From NCBI GenBank assembly GCA_905214235.1, contig CAJMLF010000019.1, positions 1-46,166 on the forward strand: a stretch of DNA of 46,166 bases, given 5' to 3'. The notes below the pieces were generated by a model. The model searched no databases, was not told the origin of the DNA, and saw nothing but the letters and a program-made list of their open reading frames with translations. The DNA comes from an uncultured bacterium. Its GTDB lineage: Bacteria > Bacillota > Bacilli > Lactobacillales > Lactobacillaceae. Below, piece by piece: positions 16,060-23,387 of the stretch (position 1 is the first letter of the stretch; each line of letters begins with the position of its first letter). The translations under genes and the position numbers were made by a program.

Positions 16060-17916
16060 ATGGTTAAGGTCCAACAATTTTTCACGCAGCACCGGCAGGC
16101 AATCGTCATCTTGATGACCGTCCTACTGGTTATCGCCGAAGCTGCACGCTGGCTGGGACAAGTGACAGTGGTGTACCAGGTCATCATGGCCGCAGTCGGG
16201 GTCATTGGCCTCATGCCCATCTTGCTCACGTCAATTTCGTCACTCCAGGTTCGCCTGGTCTCAATTGACGTCCTGGTTAGCATCGCGGTGGTTGGTTCAT
16301 TTATCATTGGTGAGTATAATGAAGGGGCGATTGTCACCTGGCTATTCATGCTCGGGGAAGTCCTGGAAAGTGTGACGCTCAAGAAGACCCGGTCGGCAGT
16401 TAAAGAGCTCGCTGACCAGGCACCCCAAACGGCCTTAGTCGTTGATGATGACGGGACCACCCACCGGGAAGATGTCGACTTCCTGGATCCGGGTACCCAC
16501 GTCCTGGTTAAAACCGGGGCCCAGGTACCGGTCGATGGGCGGATCCACACCGGACATGCCCTCGTGAACGAGGCCAGCATCACGGGTGAGTCCCGCTTAG
16601 TCACCAAACACGTTGGCGATGAAGTGTTTGCTGGGACCATCCTGGAAAACGGCACGGTGACCGTCACGACCACCGCGGTCGGGGACGACACCACCTTTGG
16701 TAGGATCATTGAACTGGTGGAAGAGGCTCAGGATTCCCAAACAAAGGCGCAGCGCTTTATTGACCGCTTTGCCAAGTACTACACTCCCTTCGTCCTACTG
16801 GCTGCGGTGGTGGTCGGCCTCATTACTCGGGACCTACGACTGGCAACCACGGTGATGGTTCTGGGCTGCCCTGGCGCTCTCGTGATTGGTGTTCCAGCTG
16901 CGACCGTGGCGGGAATCGGCAATGGGGCCCACCGGGGAATTCTTTTCAAGGGATCGGCTGTAATGGACAGCCTCCGTCGCGTCGACACAATTGCCTTTGA
17001 CAAGACTGGGACCCTGACTGTGGGGAAGCCCGCCGTTAAGGCAATTTTGGTGCTGACGGGCGATCGACAGACCATCATTGACCAGGCAGTGGCAATTGAA
17101 CACCAGTCCGACCACCCGCTGGCCCGAGCGATTACGGCCCTTAAAACGTCCCAGGCTCTAAAGGTAGACGATGTGCAAACCGTTAAGGGGCGAGGTGTTA
17201 AGGCAAACTTGGCGGGTCAGGAATACCTGCTGGGTAACCGGGCCCTGGTAACCGGGGTAGTGAAGAATAACGCTGCTTTAGACCGGGCAGCGGCCAGGTT
17301 ATCCGCTGCCGGCAACTCCATAGTGATTTTTGCCAGTGCCAACCACCGCGAACTGGCCATCTTTGGAATTAGGGACCAGCTGCGTCCACAGGCGATGCCA
17401 GCCCTGCGGCGACTGAAGGAGTTAGGGGTAAAGCGCCTGGTAATGTTGACCGGGGATAACGCGGGAACAGCCAGGGAAATTGCCGCAGCCCTGCCCCTTG
17501 ATGAGATTCACGCGGCGATGCTCCCTCAGGATAAGGCGCAATTTATCCGGACCACCCGGCAAACTGGCCACCGGGTTGCCTTCGTTGGCGACGGGATCAA
17601 TGATAGTCCGGCCCTAGCCGCCGCCGACGTTGCCGTCGCAATGGGGTCGGGAACTGATGTCGCGATGGATGTCTCGGACCTCGTACTCGTAAAATCGGCC
17701 CTGACGAGCTTAGTTACCAGCCGTCAGTTGGCCCAGCAAACGCTCAAGAATATGAATGAGAACATTGCGATTGCCCTTTTAACCGTCCTATTGTTGTTTA
17801 TCGGCCTGTTTGCGGGCTATGTTGAGATGGCGTCGGGGATGCTGATTCACGAACTCAGTATTTTGCTTGTCATTCTCAATAGCATGCGCCTAATCAAATA
17901 TTCTCCCCAAAATTGA
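16060..17916 (+). CDS. P1B-type heavy-metal ATPase with CPG motif
   Basis: A 618-residue metal-exporting ATPase without an N-terminal metal-binding domain. Visible elements: actuator TGES in ASITGESRLV; membrane motif C270-P271-G272 (LGCPGALVIG) instead of the usual CPC, CPH or SPC; phosphorylation site D314 in FDKTGTLTV; nucleotide-domain SDHPLARAI; hinge GDGINDSPALAAADVAVAMG. The ion is uncertain; the cysteine pair that binds Cu, Zn or Cd is incomplete. The stop codon lies inside the next promoter's FNR box. The neighbouring chaperone, Dps-like and Flp genes point to metal or oxidative stress. Leader only about 18 nt, with ribosome site AAGGAGGGG. Confidence 0.9.
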   Translation: MVKVQQFFTQHRQAIVILMTVLLVIAEAARWLGQVTVVYQVIMAAVGVIGLMPILLTSISSLQVRLVSIDVLVSIAVVGSFIIGEYNEGAIVTWLFMLGEVLESVTLKKTRSAVKELADQAPQTALVVDDDGTTHREDVDFLDPGTHVLVKTGAQVPVDGRIHTGHALVNEASITGESRLVTKHVGDEVFAGTILENGTVTVTTTAVGDDTTFGRIIELVEEAQDSQTKAQRFIDRFAKYYTPFVLLAAVVVGLITRDLRLATTVMVLGCPGALVIGVPAATVAGIGNGAHRGILFKGSAVMDSLRRVDTIAFDKTGTLTVGKPAVKAILVLTGDRQTIIDQAVAIEHQSDHPLARAITALKTSQALKVDDVQTVKGRGVKANLAGQEYLLGNRALVTGVVKNNAALDRAAARLSAAGNSIVIFASANHRELAIFGIRDQLRPQAMPALRRLKELGVKRLVMLTGDNAGTAREIAAALPLDEIHAAMLPQDKAQFIRTTRQTGHRVAFVGDGINDSPALAAADVAVAMGSGTDVAMDVSDLVLVKSALTSLVTSRQLAQQTLKNMNENIAIALLTVLLLFIGLFAGYVEMASGMLIHELSILLVILNSMRLIKYSPQN

Positions 17917-17954
17917 TCAAGATCAATTTTTTGCCGTGCCTATCCAGCTAGAAT
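17913..17954 (+). promoter_or_regulatory. Perfect FNR-type box and internal promoter
   Basis: TTGAT-CAAG-ATCAA (17913-17926) is an exact FNR consensus box. TAGAAT (17949-17954) is the -10, with no good -35, as expected for an activated promoter. Box centre to -10 distance and box start to ATG distance (66 nt) equal those of the ATPase promoter, and both share GTGTAAGGA just before the start codon. The dyad with its flanking A and T runs could also act as a weak terminator. Confidence 0.65.
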
Positions 17955-17978
17955 GGGACGTGTAAGGAAGTGTTAGCA

Positions 17979-18206
17979 ATGGAAAAGGTAATGATGAAGC
18001 TTGGGGGACTGACCTGCCCATCATGTTTAGCGAAGATTCAAAAGAGCGTCGAGGCGGTGGACGGTACTGCTGACGTGAAAGTTTTATTCAACGCCGGCAA
18101 GGTAAAGTTCACCCTTGATCCAACCGTTACCTCACCAGACGTTGTTCAACAAGGTATTGAAAAGATGGGCTACACGGTCCACGAAACGAAGACGAAGGAG
18201 GCCTAA
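17979..18206 (+). CDS. HMA-domain metallochaperone
   Basis: A 75-residue ferredoxin-fold heavy-metal-associated protein. GGLTCPSCLAKI gives the metal-binding Cys-x-x-Cys pair (T-C-P-S-C) at about 13-16. ATG 17979 is preferred to the GTG at 17970 because of AAGGAAG 8 nt upstream. It supplies the metal-binding domain that the preceding ATPase lacks, so it may deliver the ion to that pump; copper(I) would be the family default. It heads the second transcript of the cluster, with 2 nt to the next gene. Confidence 0.85.
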   Translation: MEKVMMKLGGLTCPSCLAKIQKSVEAVDGTADVKVLFNAGKVKFTLDPTVTSPDVVQQGIEKMGYTVHETKTKEA

Positions 18207-18208
18207 AA

Positions 18209-18754
18209 ATGACGAGCGCGGAGCAATACGAACAAGAGTTGAAGCAGAGTAACGTTGACCACCACACACCGACAGCGGGGGCGATGACTGGTCACATCAT
18301 CGCCAACCTGATGATTCATTCCTTCAAAATCAGCCAGGCCAAACTGTTTGCTAAGGGACCCGCCGCCCTTTTCCTGGCCCAATATGGTGATCGCTGGATT
18401 GATCACGAACAGGTCATGTTTGCGACCTTGAACTGTCTGCTAGTTAACAACGGCGAAAGCATCCCAACAACGACGGGCCAGTTTAAGGAGTTCACGATGC
18501 TGGAAGAAGACGGGGCCACTAAGTACGAGCCGGGCAGCGACCAGTTATTTGCCCTTATCAAGGACTTCGATACCCAGACTCTGTTTATCACCAAGGCAAT
18601 CGCCCTGGGACAAAAGGCGGATTGGCCGGAACTGGTGGACATCCTAACTGGTCTGCTGACGTGGGTTAAGGACCAGGTTGCCCTGGCCCAACGCTTCTTG
18701 GGGCATGACCTAAAAACGGGCCTGTATACTGAAGAAGATGACGATGACTTTTAG
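18209..18754 (+). CDS. Dps/ferritin-fold protein, ligand residues doubtful
   Basis: A 181-residue, mostly helical protein with Dps-like layout: a first helix at HIIANLMIHSFKISQAKLFA, a second around LAQYGDRWIDHEQVMFATLN, then VNNGESIPTTTGQF, matching the Dps 'IGGxPxxT' turn, and an acidic tail (EEDDDDF). Dps proteins form 12-mers that oxidise and store iron. By eye the usual ferroxidase pattern (His in HWYxxG, His/Asp/Glu of the next helix) is mostly absent, so it may be a structural or stress variant. Ribosome site AAGGAGG. It lies between the chaperone and the Flp gene and is cotranscribed with them. Confidence 0.6.
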   Translation: MTSAEQYEQELKQSNVDHHTPTAGAMTGHIIANLMIHSFKISQAKLFAKGPAALFLAQYGDRWIDHEQVMFATLNCLLVNNGESIPTTTGQFKEFTMLEEDGATKYEPGSDQLFALIKDFDTQTLFITKAIALGQKADWPELVDILTGLLTWVKDQVALAQRFLGHDLKTGLYTEEDDDDF

Positions 18755-18775
18755 TTGCCCAAGGAGGTGGATTCA

Positions 18776-19420
18776 ATGGTTGAGGAACTGTGCGTCCGGC
18801 TGGTCCCCCTGTTTAACCAACTGGGGATTGACCGGCAGCGCCAACTAGAGCGGCTGATCCACCACCAGCATGTTCGGCGGGGGACGATTGTTGCCAGTCC
18901 AGACAATAGTGACCGGTTGATCATCATTCACCGGGGACGCGGGCGGATGTACCAGCTGAGCGCCAATGGCGAGGAGCAGGTAGTCTGTACCTTGACTACA
19001 GGCGATTACGTTGGTGAAACCTGGTTGTTGGGGGTGGCCAACACCAACTCCTATATTGAAATGACCACGGACAGTGATATCTGCATCTTGCACCGGGCGG
19101 ACTTTATCAACCTAATTCAAAACCAACACGATATCGCCCTGAAACTCCTGGCCGGCCAGGCGGCGACAATCAGTAGTCTTCGTCGGCAGACCCAGCTGCT
19201 GGGCCTGCCCAGTATTGAGGAACGGCTGACGACCTACCTCAACCGCCTTGTTGCCCAGCAGGGCGAAGACACGGTTACCCTGCCTCTAAAACTAAAGGAC
19301 CTCTCCTCTTACCTGGGGACGACTCCGGAGACCCTCTCCCGGAAGCTTGCCCAGCTAGAGAAGGAGGGGCGGATTGAGCGCCACCTCCGACAGATTCGGG
19401 TGCTGGGGAAGCTCGCGTGA
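18776..19420 (+). CDS. Crp/Fnr-family (Flp-type) regulator
   Basis: A 214-residue regulator with a cyclic-nucleotide-like beta-roll (about 30-115), dimer helix (about 116-145) and winged helix (about 165-214). The recognition helix TPETLSRKLAQLEKEG has E-x-x-S-R, the FNR combination that reads TTGAT, unlike the Crp R-E-x-x-x-R. The box it predicts occurs at both promoters of this cluster. No FNR iron-sulfur cysteine cluster is present; only C6, C71 and C103 are seen, and a C6-C103 disulfide switch like that proposed for lactobacillus FLP is possible. Start ATG 18776 follows AAGGAGG. Likely autoactivator of the cluster. Confidence 0.85.
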   Translation: MVEELCVRLVPLFNQLGIDRQRQLERLIHHQHVRRGTIVASPDNSDRLIIIHRGRGRMYQLSANGEEQVVCTLTTGDYVGETWLLGVANTNSYIEMTTDSDICILHRADFINLIQNQHDIALKLLAGQAATISSLRRQTQLLGLPSIEERLTTYLNRLVAQQGEDTVTLPLKLKDLSSYLGTTPETLSRKLAQLEKEGRIERHLRQIRVLGKLA

Positions 19421-19484
19421 GCAGATTTTTTGGTATCTTACTAAAAGTTGGTAAAAATATCAGATGACTAAGGGGGAATAGAGA

Positions 19485-19880
19485 ATGAAGAAGTTAATCG
19501 TGACGGATAAGGCAATGGAACGACTGCAGCACTATATTAGCCCAGACAAGCGGGTTGTCCTCGACTTCGATGACGGGGTGGGGCCGTTTTCCGCAATTGG
19601 TAACTGCAACTTAGACGCCAACTACCGCCTAATTTTTGTTAACAAGGATGTTGACCTGCCGGACTTTGACGAGCGGGTTAGCTCCAACATCGGTGATATC
19701 TACATCAAGAGCGAACTATACGCCAATGTCCAGTTTGAGGACCAGATGGAGATTCGCTTTGACCCCAAGCACTTCACGATGCCGCTGGTCAGCCCAACGA
19801 AGATCTTGACGGACAATGTTGAAGTTGTTGAAATTAATGAACCGTTGAAGGCCGCGTACAGCGGGACCCATGACTGCTAA
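19485..19880 (+). CDS. HesB/YneR-like iron-sulfur-biosynthesis-family protein
   Basis: A 131-residue protein resembling the HesB-like family of lactobacilli (VTDKAMERLQHYISPDKRVV, LDFDDGVGPFSAIGNCNLD, then IYIKSELYANVQF). The conserved scaffold cysteines of IscA/SufA are not present as a set, so it may not carry clusters; its role is unknown. Strong AAGGGGGAA ribosome site. It follows the Flp gene by 64 nt, with no FNR box seen in the gap, and ends in a terminator, so it may belong to the same transcript. Confidence 0.65.
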   Translation: MKKLIVTDKAMERLQHYISPDKRVVLDFDDGVGPFSAIGNCNLDANYRLIFVNKDVDLPDFDERVSSNIGDIYIKSELYANVQFEDQMEIRFDPKHFTMPLVSPTKILTDNVEVVEINEPLKAAYSGTHDC

Positions 19881-19885
19881 CTGAT

Positions 19886-19933
19886 AAAAGGTGGCGTTAG
19901 GTGGAATTCATTTCTCACCGCACGCCACCTTTT
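19886..19933 (+). terminator. Terminator after the HesB-like gene
   Basis: AAAAGGTGGCG and CGCCACCTTTT form an 11-bp stem with an inner GGTG...CACC arm. Confidence 0.8.
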
Positions 19934-19942
19934 CCCTTTCGA

Positions 19943-19995
19943 AAAGTATAAAAAAAGTATAAAATAAAAATTGAAAGTATAAAAAAAGTATAAAA
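19943..19995 (+). repeat. Phased A-tract repeats upstream of the AAA ATPase
   Basis: A 22-bp unit built as two GTATAAAA blocks joined by an A-tract occurs twice, at 19943-19964 and 19974-19995. The four GTAT blocks begin at 19946, 19957, 19977 and 19988, close to one or two helical turns apart, which should bend the DNA. The second copy ends 20 nt before the start codon. Confidence 0.7.
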
Positions 19996-20014
19996 GAAAG
20001 GTGGCGATTAGCTG

Positions 20015-21121
20015 ATGAAAAGAAATCCCTTTTTACCCAGTTTTGGACGGGTCCCGTCAATGGTTCTTGACCAGCAGCGAACGATCGACGATTACCTATC
20101 TGGCCTGGTGAATCACGACGGTAAGTACCAAACATCGATAGTTTATGGGGTACGGGGATCTGGTAAGACCGTGTTTCTAATCAATGTTGCGCACCACTTG
20201 AAACAGGTCCCTAACTGGGCCTTTCTCCGCCTGACGCTCAGCCAGGGTAATTTACTAATGCAGCTAATTAACGGGCTTCAGCAAATTCGGGGGATTGATT
20301 GGACTGAAGTATTAAAGAACTTTTCCGCAGAACTTAACTTTAGCGTCTTTGGTATTACGCTGAAGAGCACGAGTTCCACCCAGACAATTAACTACAAAAG
20401 TGTCCTGGAGAAAATGCTAGCGCAGTTAAAGCAGCGCGGCATTTCCGTCTTAATTGGAATTGATGAAATTGAGGTTAGTGATGATGTCCGGGCGTTCGCC
20501 TCAATGTACCAGATGCTAATTGGTGAAGAGTTTGACATCGCACTCATCATGACAGGGTTGCCAAGTCGAATCTCTGATCTGCAGAATGACAATGTATTGA
20601 CCTTTCTTCTCCGTAGTAATCGAATTTACCTGGCACGGTTGGATCGCGGGTCAATTATTGATAGCTACCAACGGGCGTTTCAAAATGGTGAGAAAGAAAT
20701 TGATAGTGTGAATTTGAACATCCTGGCTGAAGCAGCGGGAGGCTATCCCTATGCCTTTCAAACGGTCGGCTATTACGCCTGGCGACTCAGTCAGAATGAC
20801 GTAATTGATGAGCAGGTGGTTACACAAACGATTGAGAAGAGTAAGGTCGACCTGTACCGTAATGCTTACGAAAAGCTATATACTGAGATGTCGGCTAATG
20901 ACCGGCGGATGTTAGATGTTATTGCTGACTATCCGCAGGCGGACGTACCGATTAGTTATATCCAAGAAAAATTAGCCAAGCCGAAGAACTATGTATCGGT
21001 TTACCGGGCACGTCTTAAAGATGCTCAATTAATTGATACTAATGACTGGGGAAAGGTTCGCTTTAGTCTGCCGTTCTTTAGTGACTTTGTTCATTGGTAC
21101 CGCGAGAGTCACCTTGTCTGA
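20015..21121 (+). CDS. AAA-type ATPase with C-terminal winged helix
   Basis: A 368-residue ORC/STAND-like ATPase. Walker A is GVRGSGKT at about 47-54, Walker B is LIGIDEIE at about 147-154, sensor-like IMTGLPSR follows, and the C-terminal part (DVPISYIQEKLAKPKNYVSV) is a winged-helix-like domain. Such proteins occur as lone, poorly characterised ATPases in lactobacilli, some near mobile or restriction functions. No partner gene is evident here. Ribosome site AAAGGTGG. The leader consists of phased A-tracts. Function unknown beyond ATP binding. Confidence 0.75.
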   Translation: MKRNPFLPSFGRVPSMVLDQQRTIDDYLSGLVNHDGKYQTSIVYGVRGSGKTVFLINVAHHLKQVPNWAFLRLTLSQGNLLMQLINGLQQIRGIDWTEVLKNFSAELNFSVFGITLKSTSSTQTINYKSVLEKMLAQLKQRGISVLIGIDEIEVSDDVRAFASMYQMLIGEEFDIALIMTGLPSRISDLQNDNVLTFLLRSNRIYLARLDRGSIIDSYQRAFQNGEKEIDSVNLNILAEAAGGYPYAFQTVGYYAWRLSQNDVIDEQVVTQTIEKSKVDLYRNAYEKLYTEMSANDRRMLDVIADYPQADVPISYIQEKLAKPKNYVSVYRARLKDAQLIDTNDWGKVRFSLPFFSDFVHWYRESHLV

Positions 21122-21135
21122 CTGAAAGGATAGAA

Positions 21136-21182
21136 AAAACACCCGTCGTAAACGTACTCAAATCGTTTGCAACGGGTGTTTT
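21136..21182. terminator. Bidirectional terminator
   Basis: AAAACACCCGT and ACGGGTGTTTT arms flank an inner CGTAAACG...CGTTTGC stem between two convergent genes. Confidence 0.85.
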
Positions 21183-21193
21183 GCTGTGCTGAG

Positions 21194-22058
21194 CTACTTT
21201 CCCCACTTGTTCAGGATCAGTTGGCCAATCGTTTGCCAGTGGGACTTGAGAACAAAGTGACCACCATCAAGTAGGTGGACTTCGGCATTCGGGTCGTCCT
21301 TCTGGAAGGCTTTAGAGTCGGGGTAAATGAAGCTGGGGTCATCCTTGCTCCAGGCAACGATTAATGCCGGCTGGTACTTACGCAGGAAGGACTGGTATTT
21401 TGGATAATTAGCGACGGTGTTTTGGTAGTCAAAAATTAGGTCAGACTAGTTTTCGGCGTAACCCGACTTGTTGGTGTAGTAGATGCCCAGACTGTAGCCA
21501 TCGGGACCCACTGCGCCCGGCTGCTCGCCGCCAAGGTACTGACCCTTGATAGTTTCTGGGACAAAGGCAGTTTTATACTGTTCGCGCAACGCTTTGGTCA
21601 GGTGGGCCCAGTATTTTCTGTGCCCTTGCCCATTTCTTACCGAGCCCTTCTTGGTAAACGTTCCCGTTCTGACTAACGATTCACAAAACCCGTTCAGGAT
21701 GGCGGACGGCGAGGTTGAAACCAATTGGGGCACCGTAGTCAAAGACATACATGTAGAACTTGCCAACGCCCAGCGTGGTCAGGAGGTCATCGACGTAGTT
21801 AGTTAGGTCTTGGAAGGTGTAGTTGAAGGCAGTATGCTGCGGTGAGGCGGACTGGCCAAAGCCAATGTAGTCCGGGGCAATCACGTGGAAGTCCTTTTTC
21901 AACATGGGTATTAGGTTGCGGAACATGGCACTTGAGCTTGGAAAGCCGTGAAGAAGGAGAAAGACTGGCTGATCCTGGTTGCCGCTTTCCCGGCGGAAAA
22001 CCTTTAAACCATGGATGTCGATAGTGTTGAGTTTCATGATGAAGTCACTCTTATTCAT
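21194..22058 (-). pseudogene. Alpha/beta hydrolase with three lesions
   Basis: The N-terminal part (from MKLNTIDIHGLKVFRR, ATG 22037, or MNKSDF at 22058 overlapping the upstream stop) shows an alpha/beta fold (LLLHGFPSSSAMF, APDYIGFGQS, YVFDYGAPIGF as nucleophile elbow with Asp). The frame meets TGA at about 21681-21683 where Gly is expected (RVL-stop-IVSQNGN). It then shifts frame in an AAAA run near 21633, and meets TAG at 21446-21448 before SDLIFDYQNTV. The last part (GGHFVLKSHWQTIGQLILNK) keeps the catalytic His. It resembled haloalkane-dehalogenase-like or epoxide-hydrolase-like enzymes. Two stops plus a shift make sequencing error an unlikely explanation. Confidence 0.88.
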
Positions 22059-23095
22059 TTCTCGAGCTCTTTGAGCAGTTCAGCCGGGACGTGGCGGGGG
22101 CCTTGAACGGAGGTGACCCCGTGCTGCTTAATGTAGGCGAGGGTGAATCGGTCGTGGTCGTACTCTTTTTCGAAACGGAGCCGCATCACCCGCTTGATCT
22201 TTAGCTCAGGGCCCTGGTAATCGTAGGGAATATCGGTTTTCACCACCCGACAGCGGTAGATGATTGCCTTAACCGGGGCAGAAACATACATATAGGCCGT
22301 ATCGCCAACCCGCACCTTGGTTGACTGCTTCCAGGTAATGGTATCGCTGTCGACAAAGGCGTGCATGATGTCATAGTACTTCGGGTTAGCGGGGACCAGC
22401 CAGGCTCGGGGCTTGGTAAGGAGGTGGCGGCTAGCCTGGACCATCTCTTTGATCGCTACATCGGGCAGGGTATCATCGAGGGTCACACAGATCCAGTTCT
22501 TCTTGCTGAGGTGGTAACCGGGAAAGACCCCGTCCTGCTTGAGTAAGGCCGGTTGTTGCTGGGACGGATAGCGTAAATCAATGACTTCGACCTTGTCTTT
22601 GCCGTGGGCGCCCTTATCCGTCAGTCGGGACCAGGGGATGTTCATTACCAGGCCGTACCACTTTTGCGACTGGGGTTCACGGAAGGCTGCGTAATCCGGG
22701 AGCTTCTTGAAAACAAATTCCGGCTGGTCATGAAATTTCTGGTTAATCCAGGTGGCGAGCCGGTTCGCCTGGTTACCATGGAAGGGGACAGCGGTGAAGC
22801 ACTGCCGGGCAATCTCGTGAAGGAGGTCGATGTAGGCTGCCTTGACCTGGGCAGCGAAGGGGCCGCAGTGAATTGCCCGCAGGGGGAGGTATTCCTCGCC
22901 GGTGCTTCGGTCAATAACATTTCCGCTAACTTGACCATCATCACTAACCCGGAGGACGGCCCGGAACTGGCCGTCCATGAAGTCCTGGGTAAACTGGTAG
23001 TCATGTTGGTGCCTGGTAAAACCGGCAGCGGGAAACTGACTGAAGTCCGGGCGCTGCTTTTGAAAAGCTTCTTCCTCAATTGTTATAATAGCCAT
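22055..23095 (-). CDS. MmcQ/YjbR-family protein with C-terminal PUA/EVE-like domain
   Basis: A protein of about 346 residues. The N-terminal half has the YjbR fold (PEFVFKKLPDYAAFREPQSQ, KWYGLVMNIPWSRL, GYHLSKKNWICVTLDDTLPD). The C-terminal part (ITWKQSTKVRVGDTAYMYVS, APVKAIIYRCRVVKTD) looks like a PUA/EVE-type barrel that binds modified bases or RNA in other proteins. ATG 23095 is chosen because homology begins there, though the AAGGAG directly abuts it; the frame is open further upstream without a better start. Its stop overlaps the broken hydrolase. Function unknown. Confidence 0.7.
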   Translation of the reverse strand: MAIITIEEEAFQKQRPDFSQFPAAGFTRHQHDYQFTQDFMDGQFRAVLRVSDDGQVSGNVIDRSTGEEYLPLRAIHCGPFAAQVKAAYIDLLHEIARQCFTAVPFHGNQANRLATWINQKFHDQPEFVFKKLPDYAAFREPQSQKWYGLVMNIPWSRLTDKGAHGKDKVEVIDLRYPSQQQPALLKQDGVFPGYHLSKKNWICVTLDDTLPDVAIKEMVQASRHLLTKPRAWLVPANPKYYDIMHAFVDSDTITWKQSTKVRVGDTAYMYVSAPVKAIIYRCRVVKTDIPYDYQGPELKIKRVMRLRFEKEYDHDRFTLAYIKQHGVTSVQGPRHVPAELLKELEK

Positions 23096-23166
23096 CTCCT
23101 TAATCTTTACTATTATAAAACGACTTATTGTAGCGCAGCTAGTGATCCGAACCGGCTCTTCATCAA

Positions 23167-23236
23167 AATATATTTTGGTACCGAAATATATTGACAAGCG
23201 AAATGGAGAGGATTATATTATATACATCGGTACCGA
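23167..23236 (+). promoter_or_regulatory. MarR-operon promoter with two related operators
   Basis: TTGACA (23191-23196) and TATATT (23214-23219) are exactly 17 nt apart. A 26-bp palindrome, AATATATTT and AAATATATT around TGGTACCG (23167-23192), overlaps the -35. A second site, TCGGTACCGA (23227-23236), sits at the predicted start of transcription. Both share GGTACCG. Binding at both would block the promoter, as in many autorepressed MarR operons. Confidence 0.65.
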
Positions 23237-23261
23237 ACTAAAAATAATGGAGGGTGAGAAT

Positions 23262-23363
23262 ATGCTGACCAATCAACTAATCGCGCTTGCCGCTATGGCA
23301 GTGATTCTTGCATATTTATTGTCCGACAACCCATTGCCGACCGTTAAATATAAGAAAGACTAA
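23262..23363 (+). CDS. 33-residue single-span membrane peptide
   Basis: A short gene with a strong GGAGGGTGAG ribosome site and ATG 23262. The product begins MLTNQLIALAAMAVILAYLL, a single hydrophobic helix, and ends with a charged tail (VKYKKD). It lies 24 nt upstream of the MarR gene on the same transcript. Small membrane peptides often modulate transporters, but no transporter is adjacent. Function unknown; the start signal and compact operon placement are the evidence that it is real. Confidence 0.6.
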   Translation: MLTNQLIALAAMAVILAYLLSDNPLPTVKYKKD

Positions 23364-23387
23364 CGATGAATGAGGAGGAATTTAACC

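Noticed and set aside
17911..17930. AATTGATC-GATCAATTTT as an ordinary terminator of the ATPase
   Set aside because: The stem is AT-rich with almost no loop, and its core is an exact FNR box at the same spacing as the upstream promoter, so a regulatory site is the better reading, though a weak terminator effect is not excluded.
19957..19995. CRISPR-like repeat array
   Set aside because: Two A-rich copies with no unique spacers and no cas genes; better explained as phased A-tracts.
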